A stretch of DNA of 64,000 nt from Geoalkalibacter sp. (GCF_030605225.1 NZ_JAUWAV010000006.1:39664-103663); one strand, 5' to 3'; counted from the stretch's first letter, positions 1 to 8,356 are shown. Numbers and translations are program-made. Notes: generated by a model from the sequence alone, not told the origin.

Positions 1-2849
1 AGAGTCGGCAGTTCATCGCCGTCGATCCGCCCCGCCTGCTCGTCCAGATCGGAGAAACTCAGGCCCTCGCCGATCTGCAGCAGGCGCGCCTCCACATCGC
101 CCAGCCGCTCGCGCAGGCGCTGATGTCTTGCCCAGGTCCGCTCGGCCTCATCGAGAGCCATTTCGTCGGCGCAGCGCGCCAGGTTGCACATCCGCGCCAG
201 TTCGATCTGCGCGTCCCGCAGATCGCCGGCGGCCCGCCGAATATCGTCCTCGACCTGGCAGCGGTCCTCGATCAGCTGGTGTAAGCGGCTTTGCTCCTCG
301 CGCCCTCGGTTGAGGCGAGCCTGCATCTGGACCACAACCTGATCGGGGGCCAGGTCAACAAGGTCGGGAGCGCACCCTGACTGCAACGCCCTTACGGCGG
401 CGGCGTAGCCCTGGGCATCGCGATCGATGCCGTCGATGCGCTTCTGAAAATCATCCGCCTGCCGCAAATAATCAAAGCATTTCTGCAAGGTTTCGAGGAA
501 ATCGTCGACTTCCCCGGGCAAGGCGTCGGCGGACAGGCCCAGATCGGCCAGCACCGCCTGCCAGTGGTCGCGCCAGGCGTGCAAACTGCCGCGCGCTTCC
601 TCGGATTCGACCTGGGCGCGCAGCAAAGAGCGCTCCAGATCCTCGCGTCGCGCGGCCATTTCGGCCCGCCGCCGCGCGCTCTGCTCCAAACGACGCATCA
701 CCTGTTGCGCAGCGGAGAAAACCTCGGCCAAATCCTCCCCGGCAACGGCGGGCGTCTCACCCAGGTGGGCAAGTTCGTCCACCAGAGCCTGTCGCAGCCG
801 CGCACGAAGATCGCGGCGCTCGTCAAGTTCAACGGCGGCGCGTTGCCAGGCCTCCACCCGCAGCCGCAGTTTTTCCATCTCGGCGCGCCACAACGCCATC
901 TCGCGCGGCGGCTGGGGGCAAATGCCGCAAGGCGCCCACAGGGCCTGCCAATCCTGCTGAAACCGCGCCAAGGCTTCGGCGTATTCCGCCTCGGCCCGCT
1001 GCGCTTCGGCCAAACGCTCTGCGACGATGTCGAGTTGCGCGACCAGGGCCGCATACTGATGCACCCGCGCGGCTTCGCGGCGCAGGCGGTCCGCCGTTTC
1101 ATCCGCCGTGCCCAGGGCCTGCTCGAAGGCCTCGGGCAGCGGCAACTTGGCATGATAGGCGCGAGCCTCAACGGCCACATCCTCACCACCGAGCCACTGG
1201 CGACGCAGCAGCTGCCAGCCCTGATCGCGGCTCCGGCGGATTTCGCGCAGATCCCCTTCGGTGGGCAGTTCGCCCGCCGCTTCCATCTCGGCCTTGGCCT
1301 GCACGAGGCGTCGTTTTTCGTCCTGGAGGTCCTGCCGCAGGCGCCGCGCGCGCTCCTGGTCGTCGCTCAGCCGCCGCAGCCGTTCGTCTTCGCGACTGAG
1401 CGTTTCCGCCGCCGGCAGACAGAGTTCCAGCAACGCCTGCCAAGAACCGCTCCACAGCCCCAGGCGCTTGAGTTCGACGGCGAGGCGCTGCTCCTCGCGA
1501 ACCTGAACCTGCCCGCGCTCGCGCACATCCTCATCGATTTCACCGGCCTTTTGCGTGCGCGCCAAGGCATGCTGCAAAGGCTCGGCATCCGGCGGCGCAA
1601 CCTCTTCGGCCAGATCCCGGCGAAGTTTGTCCAGCTCGTCGGCATATTGCCGCACCTGGCGCTCGGCGCCGCGCAGGCTCTGCTCCAGGGCTTCCCGGCG
1701 GGCCCCCAGCTGGTGAATGGCCTTGCGCCGCGCGAGCATGGGCCGCAGGGCTTCGATCCCCTCCAGGGGCAGATCAGGCCGAATCTGCCGCAACAGATCG
1801 CCGGCTTCGCTTTTCAACTGGCGACGCCGTCCATCGAGACTCGGCCGATCCTGCAAGCCCTTGCGGTATTCGCCGAGGCGCCGCGCCAGTTCCTCGACGC
1901 TCTCGGCCTGGTCGAGCAGCGCGCGGGGCGGGCTCAATCCCGCAGCACGCTGCTCAAGATCGCTGAGGCGCTGCTCGGCGTCGCGCAGGCGCTGCTCGGC
2001 GGCGCGTTTTTGCTCCTGGACGCCGCGCCGCGCCAGGTTGAAATCATCGGGCAGGGGGACGACCGGGCCGAGGTCGGCCAATTCGGCGAGAAGAGCGCGA
2101 CGCTGCGCCAGTTGCGGCAGGGCCTGGCGCAAGCGCTCCAGGTGCCGTTTTTGACGCTCGCATCGGCGCTGCTCCTCGCGCAAGGTTTCAAGGGCGGCTT
2201 GCGCGTCCTGCAAAGTCTGCTGAAGTTTTTTCCAATCACCGGCGGCCAGGCTGGTTTCGCGAAGTGTTTTCTGCAACTCGCGATATTCGGCCAGGGCCTG
2301 GTTGATTTCGGGCTTGGAGCCCCGCGCCTTGAAAAGTGCGTCGCTTTCCTCGCGCAAATCGTCAAGGATGCGGCGCAGGCAAGCGATACCGGTACCGGCG
2401 GCGAACAGGGAGCGCCCCAAATCGCCTTTTTGTTCGAGAATGTCCTGACCGCCGCTCACCAGGGTTTCATGGTCGATGCCGAACAGAGCGTCGAACACGG
2501 CCGGTTCGATGCCATGAAGAAATGCCGCCAGTTCCCCCGGATCGAGGGGATTGCCGTGGACATCCAGCAGATCGGCCTTGCGTTTCTTGCGCCGCTGGAA
2601 CACCAGCGCGCGTCCGTCGGCGCCGCGCAGCCGCCCCCCTACCAGCAACTGCTCGTTGGGATGCACGAAATTGTCGGTGGTGCGCTCGGGAAAACCGTAG
2701 AGCAGGGCCTTGAGCCCGCGCAGGGAGCTGCTCTTGCCCGCCTCGTTGCGCCCGAAAACGACGTGCAGCCCCGGCAGCGGCCCGGAAAAATCGAGCACCT
2801 TGTCGGTAAAGGGGCCAAACGCCTTGAGATCGAGGAGTTCCAGCTTCAT
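1..2849 (-). CDS. YhaN-like AAA family ATPase (SbcC-type), C-terminus beyond the left edge
   Basis: About 949 residues are visible, read leftward from an ATG at 2849, and the frame stays open to the window edge. The N-terminus begins MKLELLDLKAFGPF and carries a Walker A motif, GRNEAGKSS, at residues 33-41, as in the YhaN/SbcC/Rad50 group. The rest is rich in Arg, Glu, Leu and Gln, as expected of the long coiled coil in these proteins. The Walker B and signature motifs should lie outside the window. The start overlaps the stop of the upstream nuclease gene by 4 bp (ATGA), so the two are translationally coupled. The family pairs with a metallophosphoesterase to process DNA ends; the exact substrate here is inferred. 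SbcC is the alternative name, but the AAA_27-like N-terminus favours YhaN. Confidence 0.85.
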   Translation of the reverse strand, partial: MKLELLDLKAFGPFTDKVLDFSGPLPGLHVVFGRNEAGKSSSLRGLKALLYGFPERTTDNFVHPNEQLLVGGRLRGADGRALVFQRRKKRKADLLDVHGNPLDPGELAAFLHGIEPAVFDALFGIDHETLVSGGQDILEQKGDLGRSLFAAGTGIACLRRILDDLREESDALFKARGSKPEINQALAEYRELQKTLRETSLAAGDWKKLQQTLQDAQAALETLREEQRRCERQKRHLERLRQALPQLAQRRALLAELADLGPVVPLPDDFNLARRGVQEQKRAAEQRLRDAEQRLSDLEQRAAGLSPPRALLDQAESVEELARRLGEYRKGLQDRPSLDGRRRQLKSEAGDLLRQIRPDLPLEGIEALRPMLARRKAIHQLGARREALEQSLRGAERQVRQYADELDKLRRDLAEEVAPPDAEPLQHALARTQKAGEIDEDVRERGQVQVREEQRLAVELKRLGLWSGSWQALLELCLPAAETLSREDERLRRLSDDQERARRLRQDLQDEKRRLVQAKAEMEAAGELPTEGDLREIRRSRDQGWQLLRRQWLGGEDVAVEARAYHAKLPLPEAFEQALGTADETADRLRREAARVHQYAALVAQLDIVAERLAEAQRAEAEYAEALARFQQDWQALWAPCGICPQPPREMALWRAEMEKLRLRVEAWQRAAVELDERRDLRARLRQALVDELAHLGETPAVAGEDLAEVFSAAQQVMRRLEQSARRRAEMAARREDLERSLLRAQVESEEARGSLHAWRDHWQAVLADLGLSADALPGEVDDFLETLQKCFDYLRQADDFQKRIDGIDRDAQGYAAAVRALQSGCAPDLVDLAPDQVVVQMQARLNRGREEQSRLHQLIEDRCQVEDDIRRAAGDLRDAQIELARMCNLARCADEMALDEAERTWARHQRLRERLGDVEARLLQIGEGLSFSDLDEQAGRIDGDELPT

Positions 2850-4105
2850 GGGCTCTTCCCCTGGTGCACCAGGCGCGCCATGAGCAGTTCACGCACGTCC
2901 TGCTGCAATTCGGCGAACTGCGCGGGCTGGGTCGGATCAAAGGGATCCTCGCCGCCGAGCAGTTCGGCGGGCAGGCGGTTGCGCAACTCCTCGAGTTCCG
3001 GCACCAAGTCATAGAGCTGATGGCCTTCGAGCCGAACCTCGGCAAGAGAACGGAGCAGACCGGCAAAGGGGGAATCCTCGTTGAGCGCGTCACCCGCCAC
3101 GGCATCCGCCCGGGTGGCAAAGCGCACCTTTTCCAGCCACAGCTCGCCGAGCGCGGCGGCCAGGGCGCGAATCTCCTCGGTCCAGCGACTCGCCTGTTCA
3201 TGCAGCAGGGCGTGGACCGGCGCACGGCCAACCAGAATCAGGCGCAGGGCCAGGGTGCGCCCTTCGGCCTGGGCTTTTTGCTCCTCCAGGGCGGTACGCA
3301 CCCGTCCATACACCTCTTCCTCGCCCGCCGCACCGCTCACGTCCACCTCGCAGCGCGCCCAGCGCAGCACGTCGAGGGGCCGATGTTCCACCGCCGTCAC
3401 CGCGCCCTCGCTTACGCTGACCAGGGTGCAGCCCTTGGCACCGGGTTCGCGGACATGGCGTCCCTGGAGATTGCCGGGGAACACCACCCAGGGCGTCTCG
3501 CTCACCACCTCGCGCTGATGCACATGGCCCAGCGCCCAGTAGTCGTAGCCCTTGGCGCGCAGTTGATCGAGAGAGCAGGGTGCATAGGGTTCGTGGCCGG
3601 GCCGACCGTTGAGGGCGGTATGCAGCAGGCCGATATTGAACCAGCCTGCTTCGCCTTGCGGATAGGCGGCCGCCAGGTTCTCGCTGAGGGCGCGCTGGGC
3701 ATACCCCTGACCATGCAGGGCCACGCCGAGGTCTTTCAGATAAACCGTCTGCGCTTTTTTGGATGCGAACACATGCACATTGTCAGGCCACTGCAAATGA
3801 CGGGTAATATGGCTGGCCGCATCATGGTTGCCGGACACAATGAACACGCGGATGCCGGCCTGCCGCAGACGGCCCATGCGCTGGGCGAAATACAAGCCGG
3901 TGTTGTAGTCCTTCCAGTCGCCGTCGTAGAGATCGCCGCAAAGCAGCACGAAGGCCACCTTCTCTTCCAGCGCCAGTTCGATGAGATTGTCGAAGGCGCG
4001 CCGGGTGGCGGCGCGGATTTCGTTGAGGGGAGCGTCGGGATAGGCTTCCAGGCCCCGCAGGGGGCTGTCGAGATGGATATCGGCGGCATGAATGAAACGC
4101 ACCAT
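2846..4105 (-). CDS. YhaO/SbcD-like DNA repair exonuclease (metallophosphoesterase)
   Basis: This 419-residue calcineurin-like phosphoesterase is the expected nuclease partner of the downstream YhaN-like ATPase. All metal-binding motifs are visible: D9-x-H11 near the N-terminus, GDLYD with D58, GNHD with N93 and H94, H162, and GHVH with H194 and H196. The C-terminal 150 residues are helical and probably bind the coiled-coil base of the ATPase, as in SbcCD and Mre11-Rad50. An ATG at 4105 gives the family's usual start (MVRFIHAADIHLDSPL). The stop overlaps the ATPase start by 4 bp. Catalysis is confident from the motifs; a role in double-strand-break or hairpin processing follows from the family. 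Confidence 0.9.
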   Translation of the reverse strand: MVRFIHAADIHLDSPLRGLEAYPDAPLNEIRAATRRAFDNLIELALEEKVAFVLLCGDLYDGDWKDYNTGLYFAQRMGRLRQAGIRVFIVSGNHDAASHITRHLQWPDNVHVFASKKAQTVYLKDLGVALHGQGYAQRALSENLAAAYPQGEAGWFNIGLLHTALNGRPGHEPYAPCSLDQLRAKGYDYWALGHVHQREVVSETPWVVFPGNLQGRHVREPGAKGCTLVSVSEGAVTAVEHRPLDVLRWARCEVDVSGAAGEEEVYGRVRTALEEQKAQAEGRTLALRLILVGRAPVHALLHEQASRWTEEIRALAAALGELWLEKVRFATRADAVAGDALNEDSPFAGLLRSLAEVRLEGHQLYDLVPELEELRNRLPAELLGGEDPFDPTQPAQFAELQQDVRELLMARLVHQGKSP

Positions 4106-4189
4106 GACCCCTCCTTGAAAATAACCGGCACGAGCCGCAGTGTCGCAAATTTCGACCGTCGATGCAAACGATCAAAGCCCATCCGCCGA

Positions 4190-4226
4190 GCAAGAAAACG
4201 CCCCTTGGGAATCAAGCCAAGGGGCG
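4190..4226 (-). terminator. Rho-independent terminator of the small lipoprotein gene
   Basis: A perfect 10-bp inverted repeat, CGCCCCTTGG / CCAAGGGGCG, with an 8-nt loop lies at 4199-4226. On the minus strand it is followed by TTTTC. It starts about 10 nt after the stop codon of the gene at 4237-4383. Confidence 0.8.
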
Positions 4227-4236
4227 GTGAAGGGCC

Positions 4237-4383
4237 TTAGTTGTGATGTTTTGGCGCGTCGAACTCATAGCCGCACGCCGGGCACTTCACCTTGGCGTCC
4301 GGGCCCGGCGGCGACATGGTGGCGCAGCCGCTCAACCCCACCAGCAGCATCAGGGTGACCAGGGAAGTCATCAGTCGTTTCAT
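4237..4383 (-). CDS. Small CxxC lipoprotein
   Basis: This 48-residue lipoprotein starts at ATG 4383, which has an excellent Shine-Dalgarno (AAAGGAGGTG) 7 nt upstream; a longer in-frame start at 4419 lacks one. The N-terminus has two basic residues, a hydrophobic run and a lipobox (LSGC), so the mature lipid-anchored protein is only about 30 residues. It contains a single CPACGYEF zinc-knuckle or rubredoxin-like half-site followed by a His-rich end (KHHN). One CxxC plus terminal histidines could bind one metal alone or through dimerisation. It is monocistronic with its own terminator. No function is recognised. Confidence 0.75.
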   Translation of the reverse strand: MKRLMTSLVTLMLLVGLSGCATMSPPGPDAKVKCPACGYEFDAPKHHN

Positions 4384-4511
4384 GAAGCGCACCTCCTTTC
4401 TGCGTCGGGATTCCGCCAATCAAGGCAATGGCCGAACCCGCCCTTGTTGAAAGCATTTCCATTATAGCATCTCTCGCCGACACGGCTTTTTGTTCAAAAA
4501 AATATTATTGT

Positions 4512-5291
4512 TCAACAATCTTGAAACTTTGCTTTTCGTTTCTCCAGAAAGGCTTTCATCCCTTCTTTCTGGTCATTGGTCGCAAAGCACAGGCCGAACA
4601 GCTCGGCTTCGTAGAGCGCGGCGCGCCGGCTGTCCATCTCCAGACCGTTGACCACCGCCTCCTTGCACAGGCGCACCGCCACCTGCCCCTTTCCGGCAAT
4701 CACCTGGGCGAACTTTCGGGTTTCGGCCAACAGTTGGTCTTGAGGCACAACGCGGTTGACCAGGCCGATGCGCCAGGCCTCCTGGGCGTCGATCATCTCG
4801 CCGCTGAACAGCAGCTCCAGCGCCCGCCCCTTGCCGACCAGACGCGCCAAACGCTGGGTGCCGGCCCAGCCGGGAATGATGCCGAGATTGACCTCGGGCT
4901 GGCCGAAGCGGGCCTTGTCGCCGGCGATGCGCAGGTCGCAGGCCATGGCCAGTTCGCAGCCGCCGCCCAGGGCGTAGCCGTTGACGGCGGCGATCACCGG
5001 CTTGGCGCAACGCTCGATGCCGTTGAGCACGTCCTGCGCCAGTTGCGCCATCTCCCGGGCTTGCAGGGGGCCGAAATCGCGCATGCCGGCGATGTCCCCA
5101 CCGGCGACGAAGGCCTTCTCCCCCGCCCCGGTGAGGATGACGACCCGCGCCCGCGGATCGCCGTCCAGAGCCGCGAGGTGCCGGCGCAGAGCCAGCAGCG
5201 TGTCGTTGTTCAGGGCATTCATCACCTCGGGACGGTTGATGGTGAGAGTGGCGATGCCTTCGTCCATCTCCAACAAAACCAGTTCACTCAT
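4512..5291 (-). CDS. Enoyl-CoA hydratase (crotonase family)
   Basis: This 259-residue protein has the full length of a short-chain enoyl-CoA hydratase, which adds water across 2-enoyl-CoA in fatty-acid or amino-acid degradation. The oxyanion-hole segment AFVAGGDI (about residues 60-67) and the GYALGGGCELAMACDL block are intact. Both catalytic glutamates of true hydratases are present: E113 in GGGCE and E133 in GQPEVNLG. It lies 45 bp downstream of the YhdH-type reductase gene on the same strand, which suggests one transcript handling short unsaturated acyl-CoAs such as crotonyl- or acrylyl-CoA. The physiological substrate cannot be read from the sequence. Confidence 0.93.
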   Translation of the reverse strand: MSELVLLEMDEGIATLTINRPEVMNALNNDTLLALRRHLAALDGDPRARVVILTGAGEKAFVAGGDIAGMRDFGPLQAREMAQLAQDVLNGIERCAKPVIAAVNGYALGGGCELAMACDLRIAGDKARFGQPEVNLGIIPGWAGTQRLARLVGKGRALELLFSGEMIDAQEAWRIGLVNRVVPQDQLLAETRKFAQVIAGKGQVAVRLCKEAVVNGLEMDSRRAALYEAELFGLCFATNDQKEGMKAFLEKRKAKFQDC

Positions 5292-5336
5292 GAGCGCTCT
5301 CCGTGCTGTTCGGATTTTGGCAGGCCGTGTCCCACC

Positions 5337-6335
5337 TCACCCCAGGTTCACCAGGGTACGCCCCTGGACCTGGCCCTTGAGGATGGCGTGGATCTTCTCC
5401 TCCAACCCGTCCAAGGCGACCTCGTGGGCGGTCTCTTCGAGGTGGGCGGGCTTCCAGGGGCCGGCCAGTTTGTCCCACACCGCCAGGCGCGGTGCGCGCG
5501 GACATTGGACCGAATCGACGCCGAGCAGGCTCACCCCGCGCAGGATAAAGGGAAACACGTTGATGTTGAGTTCGGGCGAACCGACCAGGCCGCAGCAGCT
5601 TACCGCGCCGCCATAGCGCGTCGATTTGATGGCGGCGGCGAGCAGATCGCCGCCGACCACATCGACCACGCCCGCCCAGCGCTCCTTCATCATGGGCCGC
5701 TCGACGCCTTCGAGCACCGCTTCGCGGGTGAGGATCTCGGCGGCGCCCAGGGTCTTGAGATAAGGGGCTGCGGCAGGCTTGCCCGTCACTGCCGCGACGC
5801 GAAAGCCCTGCCGGGCGAGGATGCTCACCGCGATGCTGCCCACGCCCCCGGTGGCCCCGGTCACCAGGACCTCGCCGTCACCGGGCACCACACCGGCTTG
5901 TTCCAGCTTCCATACGCACAGCCCGGCGGTGAAGCCTGCGGTGCCGATGATCATGCTTTCGCGCAGGCTCAGTCCTTGCGGCAGCTTCAGCGCCCATTCG
6001 CAGGGAATGCGGATGTACTGACCGAAACCACCCGGGGTATTCATGCCCAGGTCATAGCCGGTGACCAGCACCTCGTCGCCGGGTTGGAAGCGTCCGCAAC
6101 TGCATTCCACCACTTCGCCGGCGGCGTCGATGCCCGGCGTGTGAGGAAAGTTGCGGGTCACGCCCTTGTTGCCGGTGGCCGAGAGGGCATCCTTGTAATT
6201 CAGCGAAGAGTAGCGCACACGAATCAGCAGGTCTCCCGCGGGCAGATCGCCGAGCCTGCGCTCGGCGATGCGGCGGGTAAATTTTTTCGGTTCGACTTCC
6301 TCGACGATCAGGGCCTTGAATGTGGTTTCGGACAT
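5337..6335 (-). CDS. YhdH/YhfP family acrylyl-CoA reductase-like oxidoreductase
   Basis: This 332-residue protein is a zinc-independent medium-chain reductase of the YhdH/AcuI group; family members reduce acrylyl-CoA to propionyl-CoA with NADPH. The N-terminal GroES-like fold includes SSLNYKDALSATG and the GIDAAGEV segment. The Rossmann motif GATGGVGS lies near the middle. The start MSETTFKALIVEEVE at 6335 is preceded by AAGGAGA with 8-nt spacing; an upstream in-frame start adds 49 unrelated residues and was rejected. Its neighbour is an enoyl-CoA hydratase, so joint action on short enoyl-CoA esters is plausible. Quinone or aldehyde reduction remains possible. Confidence 0.88.
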   Translation of the reverse strand: MSETTFKALIVEEVEPKKFTRRIAERRLGDLPAGDLLIRVRYSSLNYKDALSATGNKGVTRNFPHTPGIDAAGEVVECSCGRFQPGDEVLVTGYDLGMNTPGGFGQYIRIPCEWALKLPQGLSLRESMIIGTAGFTAGLCVWKLEQAGVVPGDGEVLVTGATGGVGSIAVSILARQGFRVAAVTGKPAAAPYLKTLGAAEILTREAVLEGVERPMMKERWAGVVDVVGGDLLAAAIKSTRYGGAVSCCGLVGSPELNINVFPFILRGVSLLGVDSVQCPRAPRLAVWDKLAGPWKPAHLEETAHEVALDGLEEKIHAILKGQVQGRTLVNLG

Positions 6336-6453
6336 GAGATGTCTCCTTGGGAAGGATGTATTTGAATGCGCAAGCCAATGGAACAGGGATCCGATCGGAA
6401 AAAACGGATCATGGCGGATCAATGACAGGACGAGAGAAGGTTCGAAATCTTCA

Positions 6454-6966
6454 TCAGCCCGTCCAGCCGTTGCGGTGCACACGCTGCGGATTGTAGCGTT
6501 CGGCCGGTGGTTTTTTTTCCGCCGGGTGGCCGAAGGGCACCAGGGCGAAGGGGATGATCGATTCCGGAATGGCGAGCAGTTCGCGCACCTTGTGTACCCG
6601 ATCCTCCGTGGGATAGATGCCGACCCACACGGCTCCCAACTCCTTGCTCTGGGCGGCGAGGAGCAGGTTTTCCACCGCGGCGCTCAGATCCTGCACCCAA
6701 TAGCCGGGATACTTCTCCAAAGCCGGATCGCCGCACACCAGGATCGCGGCCGGCGCCTCGCGGGCCATGCCCGCGTAGGGATGAAAATCGGCGATGGCAT
6801 CGAGCAGGCGCCGCTCGGTGAGGATGATGAAGTGCCAGGGTTGCTCATTGCCCGCCGAAGGCGCGGCCATGGCGGCGCGCAGAAGATCTTCCATGTCCTG
6901 CTCGCTCACTGGGTCGGCGGTGTACTTGCGGATGCTGCGACGATAGAGAATATCCTTCATACTCAT
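6454..6966 (-). CDS. Nitroreductase family FMN-dependent oxidoreductase
   Basis: This 170-residue flavoprotein has the family signature RRSIRKY at its N-terminus, APSAGNEQPWHFI for FMN phosphate and ring contacts, and GAVWVGIYP near the C-terminal third. Members reduce nitroaromatics, quinones or flavins with NAD(P)H; the substrate here is unknown. The start at 6966 has a GGGAGG ribosome-binding site 9 nt upstream, and a longer frame to 7110 has no family resemblance. It lies 118 bp upstream of the YhdH-type gene on the same strand and diverges from doxX, so the roughly 160-bp gap between them probably holds both promoters. Confidence 0.9.
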   Translation of the reverse strand: MSMKDILYRRSIRKYTADPVSEQDMEDLLRAAMAAPSAGNEQPWHFIILTERRLLDAIADFHPYAGMAREAPAAILVCGDPALEKYPGYWVQDLSAAVENLLLAAQSKELGAVWVGIYPTEDRVHKVRELLAIPESIIPFALVPFGHPAEKKPPAERYNPQRVHRNGWTG

Positions 6967-7044
6967 GAGGCCAAACCTCCCGCGGGGATGCAATTGTTTA
7001 AACCTAACAGAAAAAATCTCTTCGTCAGCCCCTTTTCTTGAGCA

Positions 7045-7072
7045 TTGACATAGATGACCACAAAGGTAAGAT
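7045..7072 (+). promoter_or_regulatory. Probable sigma-70 promoter of the DoxX gene
   Basis: TTGACA at 7045-7050 and TAAGAT at 7067-7072 are separated by 16 bp, about 55 bp upstream of the DoxX start. Confidence 0.55.
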
Positions 7073-7127
7073 TTCCATGAGAGAGTAAAAGGAAGATTCT
7101 TCCGTCCCACGACCGGGGAGGTTGATC

Positions 7128-7613
7128 ATGTTCAGCAAACTGCTTCATACCGAAAACGATTACGGCGCCCTGTTTGTGCGCTTGGCCTTGGGAATCGTCA
7201 TGTTTCCCCACGGCGCGCAAAAAGTGCTGGGCTGGTTCGGCGGCTACGGCTTTGCCGGGACCATGGGCTTTTTCACCGAGACCCTGGGTTTACCCTATGT
7301 TGTCGCCCTGCTGGTCGTACTGGCCGAATTTCTCGGCGCCCTCGGGCTGATCTTCGGCGCCCTGACCCGCATCGCCGCCCTGGGCATCGGCAGCGTCATG
7401 ATCGGTGCGATCTTCATGGTGCATCTGCCCCACGGTTTCTTCATGAACTGGTCGGGCAATCAGGCGGGCGAGGGTTTTGAGTTTCACCTGCTGGCCATCG
7501 GCATGTCCCTGGCGTTGTTGATTCGCGGTGCCGGCGCCCTGTCCCTCGACCGCTGGCTGGGCGACAAGCTGCATGAGCACAAGGAACAACTCGCCCACCA
7601 TCACCATCATTAA
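7128..7613 (+). CDS. DoxX family membrane protein with His-rich tail
   Basis: This 161-residue DoxX/SURF4-type protein has four predicted membrane helices. Family features include RLALGIVMFPHGAQKVLGWFGG at the first helix and GxLxRIAALG near the third. The ATG at 7128 follows GGGGAGG by 6 nt and is preferred over a TTG at 7122. DoxX proteins are linked to thiosulfate or quinol oxidation and to membrane redox stress, but most have no assigned reaction. The tail ends HEHKEQLAHHHHH, seven histidines in the last 13 residues, a likely metal-binding appendage. It is divergent from the nitroreductase and upstream of the tetR-efflux block. The family call is firm; the function is not. Confidence 0.87.
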   Translation: MFSKLLHTENDYGALFVRLALGIVMFPHGAQKVLGWFGGYGFAGTMGFFTETLGLPYVVALLVVLAEFLGALGLIFGALTRIAALGIGSVMIGAIFMVHLPHGFFMNWSGNQAGEGFEFHLLAIGMSLALLIRGAGALSLDRWLGDKLHEHKEQLAHHHHH

Positions 7614-7646
7614 GGGGAGCGCAAGCCCGGGATTCCCAAAGCCTCC

Positions 7647-7675
7647 TTGACAGCATATTAAAGTTCGACTACCCT
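7647..7675 (+). promoter_or_regulatory. Probable promoter of the TetR gene
   Basis: TTGACA at 7647-7652 is followed after 17 bp by TACCCT at 7670-7675. The inferred transcription start falls inside the operator at 7678-7695, the arrangement expected for autorepression. Confidence 0.5.
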
Positions 7676-7677
7676 GC

Positions 7678-7695
7678 GGAGCGAACATTCACTCC
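7678..7695 (+). promoter_or_regulatory. TetR operator copy 1 (autoregulatory)
   Basis: GGAGCGAACATTCACTCC is an 18-bp imperfect palindrome 15 bp before the tetR start. Its arms match the operator at 8317-8334 in front of the efflux genes in GGAG-y-GA and TCACTCC. Here it sits within a larger perfect dyad: CCCTGCGGAG at 7672-7681 and CTCCGCAGGG at 7692-7701. Confidence 0.7.
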
Positions 7696-7710
7696 GCAGG
7701 GAACACACCA

Positions 7711-8280
7711 ATGTCCGAGCCGAAACCCGACAAGCAGCGCGCCATTCTCGATGCCGCCCTGATTCTCTTTGCCGAGCGCGGCTTTCATGGCGCGCCGACC
7801 TCCCTCATCGCCGAGCGGGCCGGGGTCGGCGTCGGCACGATTTACCGCTACTTCAAGGACAAGGACGCCCTCATCCACGAGCTGTTCCGCGAACTGCACG
7901 CCCGCGCCCGGGAACGGATTTTCGCCGACTATTCCCTAGAGCAGCCTATCCGCGAGCGCTTCCTCTTCATCTTTTCGCGCGTGCTGCGCATGTTCATCGC
8001 CGAGCCCCGCGAATTCCGCTTCATGGAGCAGTATCACTACTCGCCTTATGCGCCGGTCGCGCAAGCCGAGATTCCCGAGGAATCCGAGCTTGTCCGCCAG
8101 CTGCTGGCCGAGGCGCGCGCCCAGCAGATCATCAAGGACGCGCCCATGCCGGTGCTCGAATCCATCGCCTTCGGACCCATCGTCGCCCTGGCCAAGGAGC
8201 ACATCAGCGGCCGTCAACCGGTGGACGACGAGTTGATCCGGCTCACCGTGGAAGCCTGTTGGGATGGCCTGAAGCGCTAA
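7711..8280 (+). CDS. TetR/AcrR family transcriptional repressor of the efflux operon
   Basis: This 189-residue regulator has the classic N-terminal TetR helix-turn-helix at about residues 9-55: ILDAALILFAERGF, then IAERAGVGVGTIYRYFKDKDAL. The C-terminal ligand and dimerisation domain is variable, as usual. It directly precedes the three-gene RND efflux operon on the same strand. A shared 18-bp palindrome lies in front of its own gene and of the membrane-fusion protein gene. The inferred role is to repress itself and the pump until an exported compound binds. The ATG at 7711 is preceded by AGGGAA. The inducer cannot be predicted. Confidence 0.92.
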   Translation: MSEPKPDKQRAILDAALILFAERGFHGAPTSLIAERAGVGVGTIYRYFKDKDALIHELFRELHARARERIFADYSLEQPIRERFLFIFSRVLRMFIAEPREFRFMEQYHYSPYAPVAQAEIPEESELVRQLLAEARAQQIIKDAPMPVLESIAFGPIVALAKEHISGRQPVDDELIRLTVEACWDGLKR

Positions 8281-8316
8281 GGTCACCGATGTCCTCGTTT
8301 TTATGTTTTTTGCTTC

Positions 8317-8334
8317 GGAGTGATTGTTCACTCC
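8317..8334 (+). promoter_or_regulatory. TetR operator copy 2 (efflux operon)
   Basis: GGAGTGATTGTTCACTCC is a palindrome with perfect 7-bp arms around TTGT. It lies 22 bp upstream of the membrane-fusion protein start and matches the site at 7678-7695. A transcript starting here would exclude the upstream alternative start at 8324. Confidence 0.72.
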
Positions 8335-8356
8335 TCAATTCCTTTTGAGGTCCATC

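Noticed and set aside
564..3014. An 816-codon open frame on the plus strand
   Set aside because: It is codon-aligned antisense to the YhaN-like ATPase and the end of the nuclease gene, and has no recognisable domain. High GC removes stop codons from the opposite strand.
4428..6365. A 645-codon open frame on the plus strand
   Set aside because: It lies antisense to the enoyl-CoA hydratase and YhdH-type genes, both of which have family motifs and ribosome-binding sites.
6379..6420. Hairpin GATCCG...CGGATC between the nitroreductase and YhdH-type genes as a terminator
   Set aside because: The loop is long and no T run follows in the transcribed direction.
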